DNA of 53,778 nucleotides, taken from NCBI GenBank assembly GCA_023229435.1, contig JALNZF010000023.1, forward strand, positions 1 to 53,778, in the 5' to 3' direction. Origin of the DNA: Nitrospirota bacterium (lineage in GTDB: Bacteria > Nitrospirota > UBA9217). Made by a program: the position numbers and the translations under genes. The notes beneath the pieces are model-generated. The model did not search any database. It was not told the origin of the DNA and saw only the letters and a program-made list of their open reading frames with translations. The stretch's first letter is position 1. Every line of letters starts with the position of its first letter. Below, piece after piece: positions 49,539-53,778 of the stretch.

Positions 49539-49567
49539 CATCTGCGTTAATCTGCGTAATCTGCGGA
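49539..49567. repeat. TCTGCGTAATCTGCGGA repeat, third copy
   Basis: CATCTGCGTTAATCTGCGTA continues to ATCTGCGGA, matching the arms at 307-430. It occupies the gap between adaptor and pump genes. Confidence 0.6.
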
Positions 49568-49583
49568 CAAAAAGGTTTGAATA

Positions 49584-52500
49584 ATGAAACTCAATATCAG
49601 CGGCAAAATAACCCAGTACTTCATCAACTCCCAGCTTACCGTGCTGCTTATGGCGGCAACGGCGATACTGGGGCTCTTTGCACTCATCTACACACCCCGT
49701 GAGGAGAACCCCCAGATCGTGGTCCCCGCGGCAAACGTGATGGTGATGATGCCGGGCGCCTCCGCCAAAGAAGTGGAAGAGCTCGTGTCCAAGCGGCTTG
49801 AGTCCATCCTCTGGGAGATCCCCGGCGTCGAGGACGTGTACTCCGTTTCGATGAACTCGATGTCCGTGGTGACCGTGAAGTTCCTCGTGGGACAGGACAA
49901 AGAACGGTCCATGGTGAAGCTCTATGACAAGATCATGTCCAATATGGACTTTGCTCCTCCGGGCGCGTCCCAGCCTCTGGTAAAACCCATTGACGTGGAT
50001 GATGTGCCGATCGTTGCGATCACGCTCTCTCCCGCGGCCGGAAGCGCTTATGACGATGCTCAGCTCAGGCTCGTGGCCGACAACGTGCTCGACGAGCTCA
50101 GAAAGGTCCCCGGCGTCGGCACCACAACGGTCATCGGAGGACGCAGCCGCCAGGTGCGCGTGGTCCTCGACCCGCTCCGTATCGCGGGCTACGGCCTGTC
50201 ACCGCTCCAGATCGCCGGGGCAATCACCCAGTCGAATACCAATCTTCTTTCGGGTGAGCTTGAGCAGGGCAGCAGGAAGATCACCCTCGAGACCGGCGGC
50301 TTCTTTACCCGGGCAAGTGATGTACGGAACGCCGTGGTCGGCGTTGCGAACAACAAGCCTGTCTCTCTCGGCGATGTTGCCGAAGTTACGGACGGCTTTG
50401 AAGAGACGGTGAAGCTTACGCGCATCGCGTTCAACAGTCATCATTCCACGCACGCGGGCATCAAGGACACCAGCGAGAGCGAGAGTGCGGCAAACGAGCA
50501 TCCCGCCGTGACCCTGGCACTGGCCAAACGGCAGAAGCTGAATGCTGTTCAGATCTCGAACCAGATATTGGCAAAGCTCGATGAATTGAAAAAAACCAGC
50601 ATCCCGCCGGGGATCAACGTGACCGTTACCCGGAACGACGGCAAGACGGCCAACGACGCGGTGAACGAGCTGGTCTTCCACCTTGTGGTCTCGATCGTCG
50701 TTGTGATCGTCCTGCTGTTCCTCACGCTCGGCTGGCGCGAGGCCGCCATCGTGGCGCTCGCCATTCCGCTCACGCTCTTTATCACTCTTGCCGTGGGAAT
50801 GCTGGCGGGCCAGACCATCAACCGGATAACGCTCTTTGCGCTCATCCTTTCATTGGGACTGCTCGTTGACGATGCCATCGTGGTGGTGGAGAACATTCAC
50901 CGCCACTACAAGCTGCAGCAGCATTCGCGATTGCAGGGCGCGATCATGGCCGTGAACGAGATCGGCATGCCCACGATCCTGGCGACCATAACCGTGGTGC
51001 TGGCGTTCATTCCCATGGCGTTCGTCACGGGAATGATGGGCTCCTACATGAAGCCGATCCCCTTTAATGTGCCGGTGGCAATGGTCACGTCTCTCTTTGT
51101 AGCTTTTATCGTGACGCCCTGGGCAAGCTACCGGATCATGAAGACCGACCATCAGGTCGTCCAACTGCCGCTGGAAGAGACAAAGCTCTATAAAGGCTAT
51201 AAGAAGATCCTGGAGCCGCTGCTCGAAAACCCCGGCAAGCGTAAACTGTTCATGAGCATCATCATCGGTCTGTTCCTGATCTCCATGACCTTCCCGCTCA
51301 TGCAGTGGGTGAAATTCCGCATGCTGCCGAAGGCGAACAAGAACACGTTCCTGGTCTCGATCGACATGCCCGCGGGCACGGCGCTCGAGAACACGGACCG
51401 CGCAGCCAGGGCAGTCGGCGATTATCTCCGCCGCATTCCCGAGATAAAGGACTACGAGACCTTTGTGGGCGCCGGCTCGGTGATGGACTTTAACGGACTG
51501 CTCAGGGGCGGCGCGTTCCGCGAGGCGAGCCACTTCGCCGACGTACGCGTGAACCTGATCGACAAAGAGGAGCGTTCGATATCGAGCGAGAAGCTGGTGC
51601 TCAAGATACGGCCCGACATCACCAGGATCGCCCGGGAAAATAACGCGAACATCAAGCTGGTGGAGGACCCCCCGGGTCCTCCGGTGCGGGCGACCGTCGT
51701 GGCCGAGATCTACGGCCCGGATTATGCCACACAGCGCGAGATCGCTGAAAACATCAAGATGCTCTTCGCCAGGACGGACCAGGTCGTGGATATCGACGAC
51801 AGCGTTAAGGAGAAACAGGAGAAGTACCAGCTCATCGTTGACAAGGAAAAGGCGGCGCTCGCGGGCGTTTCGACCGAGACCATCGTTCAGACCCTGCGCA
51901 TGTCCGTTTCGGGCATGGCGATCTCGACCCTGCACAAACCCGACGCAAAGAACCCGATTGCCATCTTCCTGCGGCTTCCCCGGGGAGAGCGGACCGGTAT
52001 GTCGGACATGGACAAGGTGTATGTTACGAGTCTGCAGGGCAGCCAGGTGGCGCTCTCGTCGCTCGTGAAGGTGGTCCCGTCGGAAATGGACAAGGCCATC
52101 TATCACAAGAACCTTGAACCCGTGACCTATGTGTACGCCGAGATGGGAGCACGGAGCCAGGTCTACGCAGTCATCGACATGATGAAGCATCTGCATAAGA
52201 ACCCGGTCCCGGAAGGCTACCGGATCAAGTGGGACGGCGAGATGAAGCTGACCCTTGATGTGTTCCGCGATCTGGGTGCGGCCATGGGCGTGGCGCTCAT
52301 CGCCATCTATCTCCTGCTCGTTGGCAGGTTCCGGTCCTTCACCATTCCCGTGGTCATCATGGCGGCTATCCCGCTCTCGATGATCGGCATCATGCCCGGC
52401 TTTGCCCTGACCGGCGTGTACTTCAGCGCAACGTCGATGATCGGCGTGATCGCCCTGGCGGGCATCGTGGTAAGAAACTCCATCGTGCTCCTGGAATTTA

Positions 52501-52751
52501 TTCTCGACAAGAAGCACGAGGGCTTACCGCTGGTACAGGCGCTGATCGAGGCAGGGGCGATCCGGACAAGACCGATCGTGCTTACCGCAGCGGCGGCGAT
52601 CCTCGGCTCGGCCGTGATCGTGACCGACCCGGTCTGGTCAGGCCTGGCCCTGGCGCTCATCTTCGGAATGCTGGCGTCCACGGCACTCACCCTGGTAGTG
52701 ATCCCGCTCTTCTACTATATGGTTGAGAAGAGGAACTGGGAGAATGCGTAA
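49584..52751 (+). CDS. RND-family efflux pump (AcrB/HAE1-like)
   Basis: 1055 residues, full length. Twelve membrane helices, with two large periplasmic loops. The proton-relay aspartates are in LGLLVDDAIVVVENIHRHY (helix 4), and GQTINRITLFALILSLG precedes them. The N-terminal EENPQIVVPAANVMVMMPGA and the SNTNLLSGELEQG segments match the drug or organic-compound exporters rather than the metal (CzcA) branch. Last gene of rhodanese-tolC-adaptor-pump. Substrate unknown. Confidence 0.95.
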   Translation: MKLNISGKITQYFINSQLTVLLMAATAILGLFALIYTPREENPQIVVPAANVMVMMPGASAKEVEELVSKRLESILWEIPGVEDVYSVSMNSMSVVTVKFLVGQDKERSMVKLYDKIMSNMDFAPPGASQPLVKPIDVDDVPIVAITLSPAAGSAYDDAQLRLVADNVLDELRKVPGVGTTTVIGGRSRQVRVVLDPLRIAGYGLSPLQIAGAITQSNTNLLSGELEQGSRKITLETGGFFTRASDVRNAVVGVANNKPVSLGDVAEVTDGFEETVKLTRIAFNSHHSTHAGIKDTSESESAANEHPAVTLALAKRQKLNAVQISNQILAKLDELKKTSIPPGINVTVTRNDGKTANDAVNELVFHLVVSIVVVIVLLFLTLGWREAAIVALAIPLTLFITLAVGMLAGQTINRITLFALILSLGLLVDDAIVVVENIHRHYKLQQHSRLQGAIMAVNEIGMPTILATITVVLAFIPMAFVTGMMGSYMKPIPFNVPVAMVTSLFVAFIVTPWASYRIMKTDHQVVQLPLEETKLYKGYKKILEPLLENPGKRKLFMSIIIGLFLISMTFPLMQWVKFRMLPKANKNTFLVSIDMPAGTALENTDRAARAVGDYLRRIPEIKDYETFVGAGSVMDFNGLLRGGAFREASHFADVRVNLIDKEERSISSEKLVLKIRPDITRIARENNANIKLVEDPPGPPVRATVVAEIYGPDYATQREIAENIKMLFARTDQVVDIDDSVKEKQEKYQLIVDKEKAALAGVSTETIVQTLRMSVSGMAISTLHKPDAKNPIAIFLRLPRGERTGMSDMDKVYVTSLQGSQVALSSLVKVVPSEMDKAIYHKNLEPVTYVYAEMGARSQVYAVIDMMKHLHKNPVPEGYRIKWDGEMKLTLDVFRDLGAAMGVALIAIYLLLVGRFRSFTIPVVIMAAIPLSMIGIMPGFALTGVYFSATSMIGVIALAGIVVRNSIVLLEFILDKKHEGLPLVQALIEAGAIRTRPIVLTAAAAILGSAVIVTDPVWSGLALALIFGMLASTALTLVVIPLFYYMVEKRNWENA

Positions 52752-52780
52752 ATTAGTGCGGAATGCTGATTCAAACAACT

Positions 52781-52801
52781 CCTCTCCCCTGCGGGGAGAG
52801 G
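52781..52801. repeat. CCTCTCCCC/GGGGAGAGG hairpin
   Basis: CCTCTCCCC (52781-52789), a three-base loop, GGGGAGAGG (52793-52801), then GCTGGGTGAGGGG. A common dispersed hairpin; no T-run follows. It may still shield the RND transcript end. Confidence 0.6.
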
Positions 52802-52852
52802 CTGGGTGAGGGGCGATCCTAAAGCTGCAATCCGATATCGGAGGAATGTAAC

Positions 52853-53593
52853 ATGACAAATTCATGTGTAGCCGTAAACTGTAAAAACTGGATCAGCACC
52901 GTGACCATTGATCATCCGCCTGATAACTATCTGGACAAGGATGTCCTGTCAATGCTGAACAAGACCGTCAGCGAAATGATCTCATCCAGGAGCGACCTTC
53001 GCGTGGTGCTGCTCACGGCAAAAGGGAAAAACTTCTCCTCAGGCATCGACTATGCCCGGTTTGTGAAGATGACCAGGGAGGAGGCGGGCCATGTTGCCGA
53101 GGTGGGCTACAATCTCTTAAAGCACATCGAGAACCTCCCCATCCCGGTGATCGCCGCGGTCAAGGGCGAGACCACGGGCGCGGGCCTCGGTCTTGCGCTC
53201 GCGGCGGACATCCGGATAGCATCATCGGACGCGGTCTTCTCGTTCCCTGAGGCCCGGTTCGGTGTGCCGCCTATCTTCGGGTCGTCACAGAGACTGTACA
53301 AGACCGTCGGCGTCGGCAGGGCCAAAGAACTGCTCTTCACCGGCAGGATGGTGGACGCCGAAGAGGCGCTCAGGATCGGGCTCGTGAACAAGGTGGTCCC
53401 CCTCGACGCCCTTGACGAGGAAGCGAACAGGCTCGCGGTAAAGATCGGAGGAAACAGCCTGAGTTCCCTGCGATCGATCAAGATGCTCGTGAACTTCGGG
53501 CTGAACGAAGGTTACGAGGTCGGCCTGCAGCAGGAGGTCACTGCCTTCAGCGAGGCATTCAACCCGGACACGAAGCAGTGGGAGAGACTTTAA
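52853..53593 (+). CDS. Enoyl-CoA hydratase/isomerase family protein
   Basis: 246 residues of the crotonase fold. Oxyanion-hole segments: GKNFSSGIDYARF and GETTGAGLGLALAADIRIAS. The catalytic region reads FPEARFGVPPIFGSSQRLY, with Pro-Pro where many hydratases have a Gly-rich turn. One catalytic glutamate position is not evident, so hydratase, isomerase or a thioester hydrolase/decyclase role are all possible. GGAGG precedes ATG 52853. Confidence 0.9.
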   Translation: MTNSCVAVNCKNWISTVTIDHPPDNYLDKDVLSMLNKTVSEMISSRSDLRVVLLTAKGKNFSSGIDYARFVKMTREEAGHVAEVGYNLLKHIENLPIPVIAAVKGETTGAGLGLALAADIRIASSDAVFSFPEARFGVPPIFGSSQRLYKTVGVGRAKELLFTGRMVDAEEALRIGLVNKVVPLDALDEEANRLAVKIGGNSLSSLRSIKMLVNFGLNEGYEVGLQQEVTAFSEAFNPDTKQWERL

Positions 53594-53602
53594 CGGCAGG
53601 GG

Positions 53603-53658
53603 TCAGGGTACGGGGGTCAGGGTTCAGGAAAGACTGGACCCTGAACACTATACCCTGA
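53603..53658. repeat. TCAGGGT foldback repeat
   Basis: TCAGGGTA (53603-53610) and GTTCAGG pair with CCTGAAC and TACCCTGA (to 53658). Similar in kind to the rsmD-end hairpin at 987-1054. It follows the enoyl-CoA hydratase stop. Confidence 0.55.
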
Positions 53659-53663
53659 TATGG

Positions 53664-53677
53664 TTGACAGTTGTCAA
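53664..53677. promoter_or_regulatory. TTGACA-GT-TGTCAA palindrome
   Basis: A perfect six-base inverted repeat with a two-base centre, close to the right edge. Could be an operator or a -35 region of the next gene; no matching -10 is seen. Confidence 0.3.
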
Positions 53678-53778
53678 GGAAAAAACAGTTTCCCCGCCCC
53701 TCCGTACAAAAGGGATGATATCAGTTATTGCTCCAGGGCATAACCAGAGACGGGACCTATCGGCGACGATTGATCACT

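Overview
The window reads as a chromosomal piece of an anaerobic, sulfur-metabolising Gram-negative bacterium. It carries a full dissimilatory sulfite reductase (dsr) gene set, secreted and outer-membrane proteins (lipoproteins, a TolC/MFP/RND efflux system), an MglA-type GTPase and many foldback intergenic repeats. The gene content fits a Nitrospirota (Thermodesulfovibrio-like) or Desulfobacterota-type genome. That placement is inferred from gene content and protein flavour only.

Layout. 1-1.7 kb: the edge of a response regulator, coaD and rsmD. 1.7-11.6 kb: a minus-strand operon for a giant secreted lipase-like multidomain protein ending in a dockerin, a cohesin-like lipoprotein, and a protein with an N-terminal cohesin-like domain and a C-terminal dockerin-like loop, closed by an elaborate terminator. 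12.3-13.4 kb: an XRE regulator and a UPF0175/PIN toxin-antitoxin pair with a frameshifted toxin. 13.6-16 kb: an nfeD/slipin operon with a strong promoter. 16.2-19.2 kb: a fused transporter-like/spermidine-synthase-like membrane protein. 19.5-20.1 kb: exported MsrA.

20.5-33.8 kb is the dsr locus, all on the minus strand. In transcription order it holds dsrA, dsrB, dsrD, dsrN (cbiA-like), a zinc-ribbon protein, dsrC, a ferredoxin, DsrH-, DsrE- and DsrF-like small proteins, an RsbRD-domain protein, dsrMKJOP, a second ferredoxin and an exported protein of unknown function. Together they would reduce sulfite with DsrAB, activated by DsrD and using amidated siroheme. Sulfur passes to DsrC as a trisulfide, which is reduced by DsrMKJOP with quinol or periplasmic electrons. 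Several strong hairpins cut the locus into separate transcripts.

34.5-42.5 kb is housekeeping: an OsmC-like protein, a LysE-family exporter, cysE, a DUF4124-type protein, ispF, ispD, an MglA-like GTPase, an inositol-monophosphatase-like enzyme and uvrC. 42.5-46.6 kb is an accessory patch. A PIN toxin/antitoxin pair lies between uvrC and a duplicated 5' end of uvrC, followed by small ORFs of unknown function, a large GC-rich foldback element, a frameshifted membrane gene and a MITE-like repeat. 46.6-52.8 kb: a rhodanese gene overlapping a TolC-MFP-RND efflux operon. 52.9-53.6 kb: an enoyl-CoA hydratase/isomerase. I see no rRNA, tRNA, CRISPR array or intact insertion sequence.
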